In this document: piece after piece, positions 8,995-17,063 of the stretch
Position numbering within the stretch: the first letter of the stretch is position 1
How the letters are laid out: the number at the start of each line of letters is the position of its first letter
Source: Planococcus salinarum
Lineage (GTDB): Bacteria > Bacillota > Bacilli > Bacillales_A > Planococcaceae
DNA length: 64,000 nt
Direction of reading: 5' to 3'
Assembly: GCF_007004625.1 (NCBI RefSeq)
Contig: NZ_VIFV01000009.1
Span: forward strand, 1 to 64,000
The notes under the pieces: model-generated
Seen by the model: the letters and a program-made list of their open reading frames with translations, nothing else
Databases searched by the model: none
Told to the model about the DNA's origin: nothing
Position numbers and translations under genes: made by a program

Positions 8995-9192
8995 GGGGGA
9001 ATAAGGAATAAATCTAGCAAACGTTAAAATTGCTGGTTGTTAGGAGAACCATCTCCTTCAATTCCACCGGCAACGAGAAACGCAGGCTCTGCGACAAAGC
9101 TTTAAGCTATTACCCTTCAGGAATCGCTAATTCTCCAGTGAATTAGCGGTTTTTTAGATTTTCCCACGCCATATGTGAGGATGTGATGCTTC
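8995..9192 (+). promoter_or_regulatory. Leader of the ZIP gene with a strong terminator (possible attenuator)
   Basis: About 190 nt of non-coding sequence precedes the ZIP start. Positions 9125-9156 are a textbook terminator: CGCTAATTC/GAATTAGCG, a 6-nt loop, then GGTTTTTT. No gene upstream needs it, because the Spo0M-like gene already has its own. The stretch 9028-9110 can form several short stems (for example around GGTTGTT...CAACGAG and CGCAGGCTCTGCG). It may be a metal- or ion-responsive riboswitch or a small RNA. I could not match it to a known aptamer consensus. Confidence 0.4.
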
Positions 9193-9993
9193 GTGGTTGA
9201 ATGGTTTATCAGCGTATCTCCTGTCATGCAGGCTCTGCTCGCATCGCTTTTTACGTGGGGCGTTACTGCGATTGGAGCTGCAACAGTTTTTCTCGTGAAA
9301 ACCATCAATTTGAAAATTATGGATGCCATGCTGGGCTTTGCCGGAGGGGTCATGATCGCCGCCAGCTTCTGGTCACTTCTGTCTCCGGCGATTGCAATGG
9401 CGGAAAATTCGCATTCCCAGCCTGCATGGCTCATCAGTGCTGCCGGTTTCATGGCGGGTGGATTATTCATATTCCTGTTAAACAGGTACATTCCGCATCA
9501 ACATCCGTCCGATAAAAATATCACACCAAGAGCGAATCGCAGCCGGCTTTTAGTGCTCGCAATAACACTGCATAACATTCCGGAAGGGCTCGCTGTAGGC
9601 GTCGCCTTCGGGGCGGTAGCGGCTGGCTATGAAGAAGCTTCACTGGCGGGCGCCGTCGCTTTGGCAATCGGCATCGGATTACAGAACTTTCCTGAAGGGG
9701 TTGCAGTTGCGATGCCAATTCGCCTTGAAGGAAAATCCCGCCAGAAAAGCTTTCTGTACGGACAGTCTTCGGCGCTCGTCGAGCCGGTTGCAGCGGTGGT
9801 GGGCGCTGCAGCCGTCGGCATGACGGAGCCGTTGCTTCCTTATGCCTTAAGTTTCGCTGCCGGGGCAATGATTTTCGTGGTCGCAGAAGAAGTGATTCCA
9901 GGTTCACGGGAAAATGGCAACCATGGACTTGCGGCCAATAGTCTGCTGATCGGCTTTACGATCATGATGATTCTAGATGTCGCATTGAGCTGA
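9193..9993 (+). CDS. ZIP family divalent metal transporter (GufA/ZupT-like)
   Basis: ZIP proteins import zinc or other divalent metals across the cytoplasmic membrane. The 266-residue product has about eight membrane segments and the two signature helices: H-N-I-P-E-G-L-A-V-G near residue 122 and N-F-P-E-G-V-A-V-A near residue 160. In ZIP proteins these supply the metal-binding His/Asn and Glu residues. A GTG start is used, with GAGGATGTGA upstream. The length is typical for the GufA subgroup. The leader carries an intrinsic terminator 37 nt before the start, so attenuation control is possible. The metal specificity is not visible from sequence. Confidence 0.88.
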   Translation: MVEWFISVSPVMQALLASLFTWGVTAIGAATVFLVKTINLKIMDAMLGFAGGVMIAASFWSLLSPAIAMAENSHSQPAWLISAAGFMAGGLFIFLLNRYIPHQHPSDKNITPRANRSRLLVLAITLHNIPEGLAVGVAFGAVAAGYEEASLAGAVALAIGIGLQNFPEGVAVAMPIRLEGKSRQKSFLYGQSSALVEPVAAVVGAAAVGMTEPLLPYALSFAAGAMIFVVAEEVIPGSRENGNHGLAANSLLIGFTIMMILDVALS

Positions 9994-10043
9994 AAACATG
10001 TTTTTATTTCCGGGGAGTGGCGTAATTCACAAAATTTTGCATG

Positions 10044-10085
10044 CAAAAAGACAGATCGGATAATTCATATCCGGTCTGTCTTTTG
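10044..10085. terminator. Terminator between convergent ZIP and DUF5667 genes
   Basis: Stem AAAAGACAGATCGGA / TCCGGTCTGTCTTTT, with one G-T pair. The T run is stronger on the minus strand (TTTTTGCATG). Confidence 0.8.
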
Positions 10086-10109
10086 TCGGGCCATAAAACC
10101 CATACTGCT

Positions 10110-11452
10110 TTAATTATCTTTATCTTTGTCTTTTTTCGCTTTGCGCTCTTCTTCTGCATCGGCTTTATCCTGCTCGCGCTGAGCTTCGGCGGCCGCTTTT
10201 TCAGCTGCACGCTTGGCTTCAGCCTCGGCTTTGTCCTGTTCGCGCTGAGCTTCAGCGGCGGCCTTTTCAGCTGCACGCTTGGCTTCTGCATTCGCTTTGT
10301 CCTGTTCACGCTGCGCTTCAGCAGCAGCTTTCTCAGCATTGTGCTGTGCTTTCGCAGCAGCTTTTTCTTCGGCTTTCACAGCTTTTACCGCTGCTTTTCC
10401 TCCGCTTTCACTGCTTTCGCAGCAGCCTGCTGTTCGTCAGTTACTTCATCTGCAGAATCGGTTTCCTCAGAAGTGGGGGAAACAGTGCTTGCTTCTTCCG
10501 TATCTTCTTCTGGAAGTTCGGCAGGTTCTGCAGGTTCTTCAATGTCCTCTTCGGCGCTCTCTTCAGGGGATTCCGGTTCTTCAACAGAATTTTCCTCAAC
10601 AGCATCCTCTTCGGCAGCAGTTTCTTCTTCGATCGGCTCTTCAGCTTCTTCGTCGGATTCCTCTAATTTGGCGAGTTCCTTTTCCATCTTGCGTTCCAGG
10701 CGCTCCATCGCTTTGGCGACATTTTTAGCCAGCGATTCTTTTGCCTGTGGATTCGTCACTTTTTCCATTGCTGCCTGCAGCGCCAGAAGGCTTGAGCTGA
10801 ATTTGGCTTCCAATGCAGCGCGCGCATCTTCTTCCGTTAACTCTTCATCCGTTTCCGAAACTTCTTCGGCAGGGGCTTCTTCTTCAATTTCTTCCTCTGG
10901 AAGCTCTTCGCCGTCTGTGTCTTCATCAGGCGTTTCTACGTTTTCTTCAGGTTCTTCAGTTTCTCCAGGTTCTTCAATTTCTCCAGGTTCTTCCGTTCCT
11001 TCAGTTACTTCAGGTTCTTCCACGTCCCCATCAATCAACTGTTCAAGACCTTGTTCGAACATCGCCAATGCTTTTTCAAGCGTTTCAACTGCCAGTTCTT
11101 CGTCGCCGGTTGCCATCAATGCTTCCGCTTCAAGAATGCGTTGTTCTGCATAGTCAGCAAATAGTTCCGCTTCAGCTGCCTAGTCAAACGTAAAGGCCAA
11201 TTGAACCTGTTCCTGCAATTGCTTCAGGAAATAAAAGAAATCGCCCGGCACAAGTGCAGGTTCTTCCGCTTCTTCAAGTTCTTCAGCCGCTTCCGGCGTG
11301 CCAATTGCTTCCTGCTCTTCAGCCGGTGAATTTTCATCTGCGAGAACAGCCACGGCATTCAATGACAGCATACCCGCTGAGGCAATTACCCCAACTGCAA
11401 AATAGCGTTTGATCTGTTTGGAAACTTGTTCTTTTTTGTTGTTTGACAACAT
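10110..11452 (-). pseudogene. DUF5667-type secreted acidic/alanine-rich protein, broken by an in-frame stop and a frameshift
   Basis: Read from 11452, the product starts MLSNNKKEQVSKQIKRYFAV with a signal/anchor segment, then an acidic stretch, then P-G-D-F-F-Y-F-L-K-Q-L and Q-L-A-F-T-F-D, the usual start of DUF5667. An in-frame TAG follows at 11182-11180, and translation would resume in the same frame with A-A-E-A-E-L-F-A-D-Y-A-E-Q-R. A long Glu/Pro-rich part continues to 10385, where one missing A (GAGGAAAAGCAG) shifts the frame. The other frame then continues with three 15-16 residue repeats of the type A-E-K-A-A-A-E-A-Q-R-E-Q-D-K-A and a Lys/Asp tail. Both lesions interrupt otherwise well-kept coding sequence, so decay is recent or the lesions are sequence errors. 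It is preceded by a c-di-GMP-I riboswitch. Confidence 0.75.
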
Positions 11453-11519
11453 CTCATTACCTCCGAGTTCATTTTTAAATCGAAGGAATATTGAACTCTA
11501 CTATTATAGAGAAGTATCA

Positions 11520-11620
11520 TTCGCCATTCCCGGCAGCCCAGCCGCCATAGCCGAAGCCACAGGCCTGAAACTTTGCGTCGCAGCCTTTCAACTGCTTTGC
11601 CTTTATCAAGACGCGAATAA
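11520..11620 (-). promoter_or_regulatory. c-di-GMP-I (GEMM) riboswitch
   Basis: On the minus strand the sequence carries AAAGGCAAA, then GTTGAAAGGCTGCGACGCAA (the GAAA-tetraloop-receptor/GACGCAAAG signature), then AGGCCT and ATGGCGGCTGGGCTGCCG. An outer P1 stem ATTCGC/GCGAAT closes the domain. Spacing and order match the c-di-GMP-I consensus. It ends about 70 nt before the DUF5667 start codon. No terminator lies between, but GAGTTC at about 11494-11499 can pair with GAACTC just before the GGAGGT ribosome site (about 11464-11469), so translational control is plausible. Confidence 0.88.
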
Positions 11621-11773
11621 ACATTCTGCTTAGCTTTTGGTAAGAAGGCAGAATATTACTGCTAGTTCAGTTTAAATGAAGGAAATATAAGTAGATAGGG
11701 TATTTAGGACTTATTAATTGTATTAATTTACAAAAATAGGTTTTGTGAATTTTCGAATTGTTGCAAGATCTAA

Positions 11774-12532
11774 TTATGCTGACAACATAGCGCCGGCGAT
11801 GGAAGACGCAATAACCAGTGTCAATATTGCAGATGCCAGCCCAAAATCTTTTAATTTTAACGAAACGGGCTGGTAATATTCCTTTCGCGGCTCGCCGGTA
11901 AACCCGCGGGCTTCCATCGCAAACGCGGCGCGTTCCGCTTTGCGGACAGCACCGGCAAGCATCGGGATGATGATCCGCCGAACGCCAAGCAGGCGCTGCC
12001 ACCAATACTTTTCGACAGCGGCACCGCGCAGACGGTGGGCCTGCTGGATCTGGAAAAATTCATCTTTCAACACGGGCAGGAACTGATAGCCGACAAGGAC
12101 GCCGTAGGCAAGCTTTGGCGACAGCTTCAGCTGCTGCATGAGGCTCATGACAAAACGGACCGGGTCCGTCGTCAAGGCGAACAGAAGCGACAGGGATGAA
12201 AATGCCAGCACGCGGAACGACAGCGACAAGGCCAGCGCCCATTGCTCATCGGTCACATCGAAACCGAATGCGGACCATATAACGGTGCCGCCGGTTTCCG
12301 CAGCGAAGACAATTGTCGTCCACAGGTAGCCGAACGCGCCAAACGCAAACGGCAGCATGAACAGCGACCAGATTTTCCAGTCCATCCGGCTGCAGCACAA
12401 TTGGAGGACGATGATGCTGAAAAAGAACAGCAGGGGCGTCCAGGGATTGAAGAAAAAGGCCAATCCCAGCATTGCGATGGTCACCGTGATGAATTTGATG
12501 GAAGGGTTCATATCATGCAGGAGATTCCGCAT
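11774..12532 (-). CDS. ykoC: ECF transporter transmembrane subunit EcfT (YkoC)
   Basis: The 252-residue membrane subunit couples the ATPases to the substrate-binding S component. It has five or so hydrophobic segments and the cytoplasmic coupling helices typical of EcfT, including the A-x-R-x-R-G motif variants Q-A-H-R-L-R-G-A near residue 165 and A-M-E-A-R-G-F near residue 205. It overlaps the upstream ATPase gene by 20 nt, showing tight coupling. It is the last gene of the YkoF-YkoE-YkoD-YkoC operon. By orthology to B. subtilis YkoEDC and the TPP riboswitch upstream, the substrate is a thiamine precursor, hydroxymethylpyrimidine or thiamine itself. Confidence 0.9.
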   Translation of the reverse strand: MRNLLHDMNPSIKFITVTIAMLGLAFFFNPWTPLLFFFSIIVLQLCCSRMDWKIWSLFMLPFAFGAFGYLWTTIVFAAETGGTVIWSAFGFDVTDEQWALALSLSFRVLAFSSLSLLFALTTDPVRFVMSLMQQLKLSPKLAYGVLVGYQFLPVLKDEFFQIQQAHRLRGAAVEKYWWQRLLGVRRIIIPMLAGAVRKAERAAFAMEARGFTGEPRKEYYQPVSLKLKDFGLASAILTLVIASSIAGAMLSA

Positions 12533-13943
12533 GCTGCATCGCTCCTTTCGGAGGGAGCAGATGATGGACCGCGAGCAACGCTGGGTCTTCCCAGACCCGT
12601 TTGGCCGGGAACATGCCCGTCATTCGTCCATCCTTCAGCAACAGCACTCCATCCGCAATGGCTGCGGCAAATTCCATGTCATGGGTGACAATAAAAACGG
12701 TATCACCCTTTTCCAACCGGCTGTCGATCAGATCGAACAGTTCCAGCAGGGCTCCCCGGTCCTGGCCCGAAGTCGGTTCGTCGAGAAACAGCACATGCCG
12801 TTTGTCCGCCAGCATGGCGCCAATCGCGACCCGCCGCTTTTGGCCGTGGCTGACCGCGAACGGGTTGTGTGCGGCAATGTGCGTTAACCGCAGAGAATCC
12901 ATCAACTCCTGAAGCTGAAGCAGGGAAGACGTGCCGGAAAAAGCGAGCTCGTTCCGCACTGTCGGGGTCAGAAACAGAAATTCCGGTGATTGCGGCACAT
13001 AGCCGCAGGGATTCGATGTGACAGTGCCCGAACTTTTTTTATGGATTCCGCACAGGGCTTTCACCAGTGTGGATTTGCCGCTGCCGTTCGGTCCGGCGAT
13101 GACGATGCATTCGCCCCTCCTGGCCTGGAGAGACAGGGGATGGAGCAGAGTCTTTCCGCCCATTTTCACGGACAGGCCAGTCGCTGAGATGGCCGGCTCA
13201 TCCAACACCTCATTCAGCCGGAGCGGGTAGTGGAACGGTTGGTGCGGGATGAATTTCCGGTCCGCTTCAATCGCTCCGTCGGCATCGATTAAAATTTCAC
13301 GATCAAAAAAAGATCCCCAGCTGTCCAGCCGGTGTTCAACGGCAATGACCGTAATGCCGAATGTTTTCTGCAGCCGGTCCAGCCAACCGATGAACTCTTT
13401 CGCGGTTTTGGGGTCAAGATGCGAAATCGGTTCATCGAGCAGCAGCACTTCCGGATCCATCACCAGGGCACAGGCAGTGGCGACGCGTTGTTTCATGCCG
13501 CCGGAAAGCGTTTGGATCTTGGCGTTCCGCAGATGGGCAAGCCCGGTGGATTCCAGAACACGCCGGATCTGTTCCGTCATTTCGGCGGCAGGGGTATTCA
13601 AATTCTCAAGCGTGAACGCGAGTTCTTCCTCAACCGTCGGCATGCAGAACTGCGAATCGGGGTCCTGGAACACGGTGGCAACGCGGTGGTTGATCTCACC
13701 GGGTGCATACGATTCTGCCCGTTTGCCGAACAAATGGATGTCACCTTCCACAATGCCGTCGCAATTCATGGGATAGAGCCGGTTCAGTAAATACAATAGG
13801 GTCGATTTTCCCGAGCCGCTCGGTCCGGAAATGGCGACCCGTTCGCCGGTAACGATGGAAAAGGACAGGGACGAGAGGGTGTTGCGAACATCATCCGGGA
13901 AGCGAAAGCTGACGTCTTTCATTGAAAAGATGCTGTCAGGCAT
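12513..13943 (-). CDS. ykoD: ECF transporter duplicated ATPase (YkoD)
   Basis: This is a fused double ABC ATPase of about 476 residues energising the ECF complex. The first nucleotide-binding domain has Walker A G-P-S-G-S-G-K-S-T, the signature L-S-G-G-M-K-Q-R and Walker B L-L-L-D-E-P-I-S-H-L. The second has G-P-N-G-S-G-K-S-T, a variant signature V-S-H-G-Q-K-R-R and L-F-L-D-E-P-T-S-G-Q-D. The start is placed at ATG 13943, which overlaps the YkoE stop; an ATG six bases earlier is equally possible. Longer in-frame starts would run deep into ykoE and are rejected. It is cytoplasmic, on the inner face of the membrane. Confidence 0.9.
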   Translation of the reverse strand: MPDSIFSMKDVSFRFPDDVRNTLSSLSFSIVTGERVAISGPSGSGKSTLLYLLNRLYPMNCDGIVEGDIHLFGKRAESYAPGEINHRVATVFQDPDSQFCMPTVEEELAFTLENLNTPAAEMTEQIRRVLESTGLAHLRNAKIQTLSGGMKQRVATACALVMDPEVLLLDEPISHLDPKTAKEFIGWLDRLQKTFGITVIAVEHRLDSWGSFFDREILIDADGAIEADRKFIPHQPFHYPLRLNEVLDEPAISATGLSVKMGGKTLLHPLSLQARRGECIVIAGPNGSGKSTLVKALCGIHKKSSGTVTSNPCGYVPQSPEFLFLTPTVRNELAFSGTSSLLQLQELMDSLRLTHIAAHNPFAVSHGQKRRVAIGAMLADKRHVLFLDEPTSGQDRGALLELFDLIDSRLEKGDTVFIVTHDMEFAAAIADGVLLLKDGRMTGMFPAKRVWEDPALLAVHHLLPPKGAMQHAESPA

Positions 13944-14517
13944 TGGCATCACGCGCCGCGGGTTTGGCAATGGCGTAACCGCGCAGCGATCCTGTCGCAA
14001 GGAGCGCATCGCCGATGTATTTGCCGCCGATGCCCGCAATGATGGCGCCGCTCAGTACGCGCAGCGTAAACATCAGCGCAACGAAGGACGGGTCAAGTGC
14101 CGCATAGCCGGATACAAAATAGCCGTAGATGAAACTGAATACAGCCGCACCGATGCCTGCCAGCATAAAGACAAAAATATTGAAATGGCGGTAGCGTGTC
14201 ACGGCAAAGGCGGCTTCCGCACCAAGTCCCTGGATGACGCCGGACAGGATGAGACGGGGACCGACGGCATTGCCGAGCATCACTTCGATGATTGCCGCCA
14301 GTGTTTCGGGCAGGAACGCGGCACCCGGCTTGCGGATGATATGCATGCAGATGATCGACACGATAAACCAGATGCCGAACATCCATTCATAGGCAATGGG
14401 GCCGATCAGACCGGCCCAGATATTGCCGAGGTGGATGAACAGTAAATAGATGATGCCGAACACGACACCGAACAGCGACATCAGGACGATTTCCTTCAGT
14501 TTCCATGAGTTAAGCAT
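13936..14517 (-). CDS. ykoE: ECF transporter S component (YkoE)
   Basis: The 193-residue integral membrane protein is the substrate-binding component of the thiamine/HMP ECF transporter. The sequence starts MLNSWKLKEIVLMSLFGVVFG and has six predicted helices. The N-E/A-V-G-P-R-L-I-L-S-G-V-I-Q-G-L-G-A-E region near residue 85 is characteristic of YkoE. The start codon overlaps the YkoF stop by 8 nt and its own stop overlaps the YkoD start, so all four proteins are translationally coupled. Confidence 0.92.
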   Translation of the reverse strand: MLNSWKLKEIVLMSLFGVVFGIIYLLFIHLGNIWAGLIGPIAYEWMFGIWFIVSIICMHIIRKPGAAFLPETLAAIIEVMLGNAVGPRLILSGVIQGLGAEAAFAVTRYRHFNIFVFMLAGIGAAVFSFIYGYFVSGYAALDPSFVALMFTLRVLSGAIIAGIGGKYIGDALLATGSLRGYAIAKPAARDANA

Positions 14518-15121
14518 TCACGTTACCTCCATCAGTTTTTTTGTGAGACGGACTGTTGATGCTCATCGATACCGTCATGACGAGATGGCGATGCTCCTCC
14601 GAGCGGGCATGGGTGAAAGATTCCTCATAGAAGTTGGAGACATCGTGGATATCGCCGTGGATGCCGCTGGCGTAATGCATCGAATCGTTCCAGACGCCGT
14701 GTTCTTTGGCACGGTCAACTTCACGGTAGATGACGCTCATATAATCCGGATTATTCATCGGATACAGCGCGAACTGGGAAGAAACGTATTGCGGCGTGTC
14801 ATCCGTATTCAACAACACATCGTCTTTATCAAGATAGACATCCCCCGATGTGTCTCCCGGACAGCCGATCGAGAAGGTGCCGTTCAATGCCACATGCTCG
14901 CCGGTTTTAGCTGCATGCAACGTCAATGCTTTCGCCACGTTGAAGACGTGATTCTGCTTGCCGCGGATGACGGTAGAGACGTCATCCGTGTGCATCCAGA
15001 CGTTCGAGGTGTCGGTTTCGTTCAACGCCCCCTTGATGATAGGGATGAAGTCGCCGGACATCGGATTGAGCGTAAAGCGAAATCCGACGATCGGGCTTGT
15101 GCCGCATTGCAATGGTTCCAT
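14510..15121 (-). CDS. ykoF: Thiamine/HMP-binding protein YkoF
   Basis: The 203-residue cytoplasmic protein belongs to the YkoF family, whose B. subtilis member binds thiamine/HMP through duplicated ACT-like ferredoxin folds. Two similar halves can be seen: G-F-R-F-T-L-N-P-M near residue 13 and S-S-Q-F-A-L-Y-P-M-N near residue 115. It is the first gene of the transporter operon. AAGGAGG lies nine bases before the ATG at 15121; a longer in-frame start would lie in the TPP riboswitch terminator and is rejected. Confidence 0.92.
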   Translation of the reverse strand: MEPLQCGTSPIVGFRFTLNPMSGDFIPIIKGALNETDTSNVWMHTDDVSTVIRGKQNHVFNVAKALTLHAAKTGEHVALNGTFSIGCPGDTSGDVYLDKDDVLLNTDDTPQYVSSQFALYPMNNPDYMSVIYREVDRAKEHGVWNDSMHYASGIHGDIHDVSNFYEESFTHARSEEHRHLVMTVSMSINSPSHKKTDGGNVNA

Positions 15122-15148
15122 AACAATATTCCTCCTTAAAAATGTACA

Positions 15149-15179
15149 CAAAAAGGGCCGCATCCGTGAAGATGCAGCC
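15149..15179 (-). terminator. Terminator in the TPP riboswitch expression platform
   Basis: On the minus strand GGCTGCATC / GATGCGGCC is followed by CTTTTTGTG, lying between the TPP aptamer and the ykoF ribosome site. This is where a thiamine-responsive terminator is expected. Confidence 0.85.
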
Positions 15180-15244
15180 ACTGTTCCATGCAAGTTAAAA
15201 GGAGTATTAAGCTCCTGAAAAGTTCGTTTTGCGGAAAGTCACCG

Positions 15245-15331
15245 CACTTCCTCACGCAGGTCCTAACCTGTTCGAGTCATAAGGGATCGGAGCTTTCGCT
15301 CGCATCTCAGCTAAAATAAGCACCCCCAGTG
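15245..15331 (-). promoter_or_regulatory. TPP (thi-box) riboswitch
   Basis: The minus strand contains CACTGGGGGTGC, then GCTGAGATG, CCGATCCCTT, GAACAGGTTAGGACCTGCG and GAGGAAGTG, in the order and spacing of the THI-box consensus. It precedes ykoFEDC and should stop transcription when thiamine pyrophosphate is plentiful, through the terminator at 15149-15179. Confidence 0.95.
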
Positions 15332-15424
15332 CAGAAAACGGTATGCGGTTTTTGTGTTCGGGTTGTCCCGATGGCTTCAGTGTAAATGAAGGGAGGGGGG
15401 AAGTAAAGGATATTTTAGAAACAT

Positions 15425-15571
15425 GATATTCCGCAAAACAGCTACGAAGACATTAGCCGAAGCTGGCGAGGCTAATGTCTTTGCGACGAAGTGCGCAGCA
15501 CTGCAGGAGCACGGTTTTTTTAAAGCTACACTAATAAAGGATCACATTCCTTCGCTGTTTTGCTTCATATC
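15425..15571 (+). repeat. Dispersed GATAT-core repeat, copy C (short)
   Basis: It starts GATATTCCGCAAAACAGC and ends GCTGTTTTGCTTCATATC, 147 bp in total. Its centre has a strong hairpin (ACATTAGCC / GGCTAATGT) and the shared TGCAGGAGCACGG block. The outer AGTTGAACTAA ends are absent. The rest of the 15332-15790 gap shows only AT-rich sequence. Confidence 0.8.
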
Positions 15572-15790
15572 ATTTAGCAAACGCTTACTCAGGTAAAGAT
15601 ATTTAAATAGAAGAAAACTGAGGTATTTATCTCGAAGTCAGAGCATATTTATTGTAAAAATGAATAAATCTGCGTAAAATTCTCAATAGTCACCAAAATT
15701 ATTGGGGCTTTATTGAAAGTGATATGCAGATGACAATCGATTGATTTTAACTATATAACGATCCGGGAAGTTGAAAGGATGGTTTTTGAT

Positions 15791-16441
15791 ATGACAGTAA
15801 AAGTGAAAGTATATTCGGATTATGTTTGTCCATTTTGTTTCCTGGCAGAACAGCCTTTGGAGGAAGCGATTAAAGGAAAAGATGTGGAAGTTGAGTGGAT
15901 GCCTTTCGAATTGCGTCCAGCTCCAAATCCGGCATTGCGCCCGGAAGATGAGTATCTTCAAACAACCTGGTCACAATCGGTTTACCCGATGGCGGAACAA
16001 ATGGGAATCGAGATAGTCCTGCCGGATGTATCGCCGCAGCCACATACCCATTTGGCATTTGAAGGATTTCAATATGCCAAGGAAAAAGGGAAAGGCACTG
16101 CCTATAATGAACGCATGCTGAAAGCCTTTTTCCAGGAGAGCCAGGATATCGGCGATGTCGAAGTGTTGACGAAACTGGCAGGGGAAGTCGGCTTGGATGA
16201 AAAAGAATACCGTGAAGCACTCCTTTCCCGCAAATACAAGGAAGCTCACCAACAGGCACTTGAGCACTCATATGAAGAGGCTGAAATAACTGCTGTACCG
16301 ACATTCGTGATCGGCGAAACCAAAATCGCCGGCATCCATACGAAAGAGACACTCGAACAGCTGATCAACGAAGAACTGCAGAAACAAAAGCCTAAAGTCC
16401 TGTTTGAAGGAAAAGCTTGTGGACCGGATGGTTTCTGTTAA
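15791..16441 (+). CDS. DsbA-family (FrnE-like) thioredoxin-fold oxidoreductase
   Basis: The 216-residue protein starts MTVKVKVYSDYVCPFCFLAE. The C-P-F-C active site at residues 13-16 and the cis-proline segment T-A-V-P-T-F-V-I-G near residue 165 define the DsbA/FrnE thioredoxin-like fold. There is no signal peptide, so it acts in the cytoplasm. An extra Cys pair at the C-terminus (A-C-G-P-D-G-F-C) resembles other Bacillales members. GAAAGGA precedes ATG 15791 by 11 nt; the ATG at 15779 would overlap that site. The IDEAL-domain gene follows 30 nt later and may be cotranscribed. Confidence 0.88.
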   Translation: MTVKVKVYSDYVCPFCFLAEQPLEEAIKGKDVEVEWMPFELRPAPNPALRPEDEYLQTTWSQSVYPMAEQMGIEIVLPDVSPQPHTHLAFEGFQYAKEKGKGTAYNERMLKAFFQESQDIGDVEVLTKLAGEVGLDEKEYREALLSRKYKEAHQQALEHSYEEAEITAVPTFVIGETKIAGIHTKETLEQLINEELQKQKPKVLFEGKACGPDGFC

Positions 16442-16471
16442 GACTAATATAAACAGAAGAGGTGTAAACCT

Positions 16472-16795
16472 ATGATGAATAATGATAAAGCGATTTTAAA
16501 GAACAACGACTGGGTAAAAGGCATTTCCCGCAATGGCGAAATGATCATCGGTTTTGTGGATTCGATGAGTCTGGAACAAAAGGCAGTTCATGTATTGGTC
16601 GCGGAAAGCGACAACGAAGCGCTTATCGGCAAAACGATTCCGATGCATTTCACTCAACTGGAAGTCATTCCGATGGCCGAAACCAAATATGCCGGCGAGC
16701 TGGAGTTTTTGATCGATCTTGCTTTGGCGACTGGCGATAAAGAATGGTTTGAGGAGCTTTCTGCTGAGTTGAATCTAAAGAAACAGGAAGTTTGA
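16472..16795 (+). CDS. IDEAL-domain protein, paralogue 1
   Basis: The 107-residue soluble protein ends with L-E-F-L-I-D-L-A-L-A-T-G-D-K-E-W-F-E-E-L, which fits the IDEAL domain (I-D-x-A-L followed by D-x-x-x-F-x-x-L). The N-terminal part (D-W-V-K-G-I-S-R-N-G-E-M-I-I-G-F-V-D-S-M) looks like a small beta-rich domain. It is about half identical to the protein at 19387-19719, and a decayed third copy lies at 18967-19110. Function is unknown; IDEAL domains are generally small protein-interaction modules. GAGGTG precedes the ATG ATG start. Confidence 0.65.
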   Translation: MMNNDKAILKNNDWVKGISRNGEMIIGFVDSMSLEQKAVHVLVAESDNEALIGKTIPMHFTQLEVIPMAETKYAGELEFLIDLALATGDKEWFEELSAELNLKKQEV

Positions 16796-16821
16796 TAAAC
16801 AAATAAAAATTAATATTTACT

Positions 16822-16861
16822 AAAAAAGAGCAATGGCTATTTCATTCCATTGCTCTTTTTG
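16822..16861 (+). terminator. Intrinsic terminator after IDEAL paralogue 1
   Basis: AAAAAGAGCAATGG / CCATTGCTCTTTTT stem with T run. Confidence 0.9.
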
Positions 16862-17063
16862 ATTATGATTTCCTCCCCTTTCGAAGCATCTGTATTAAAT
16901 GAAGTTTAGTGATCAAAAATTTATGGTAAAATAAAGAGGACACAGTTCAATCCTGTTCTTGACTTGAAAATAATACAAAAAATACCTGTATCCTCTATAG
17001 TTCCATAAAAAGTATAATAGTTTTCAGAAATTCTATATTTCCCTTTTTACTAACGATTGAATC
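16862..17063. other. Non-coding gap before the IS element
   Basis: AT-rich. It holds a possible weak hairpin (GAGGACAC...TATCCTCTA, about 16936-16998) but no ribosome site followed by an open frame. I see no gene here. Confidence 0.5.

Noticed and set aside
10120-10340. Regular short direct repeats that might suggest a CRISPR array
   Set aside because: They encode in-frame A-E-K-A-A-A-E-A-Q-R-E-Q-D-K protein repeats with no unique spacers. No cas genes are present.
10041-11153. Long serine-rich open frame on the plus strand opposite the DUF5667 gene
   Set aside because: Its Ser/Ala/Phe composition is the antisense image of GAA/GCA-rich coding sequence on the other strand. There is no ribosome site, and the DUF5667 reading explains the signal and domain.
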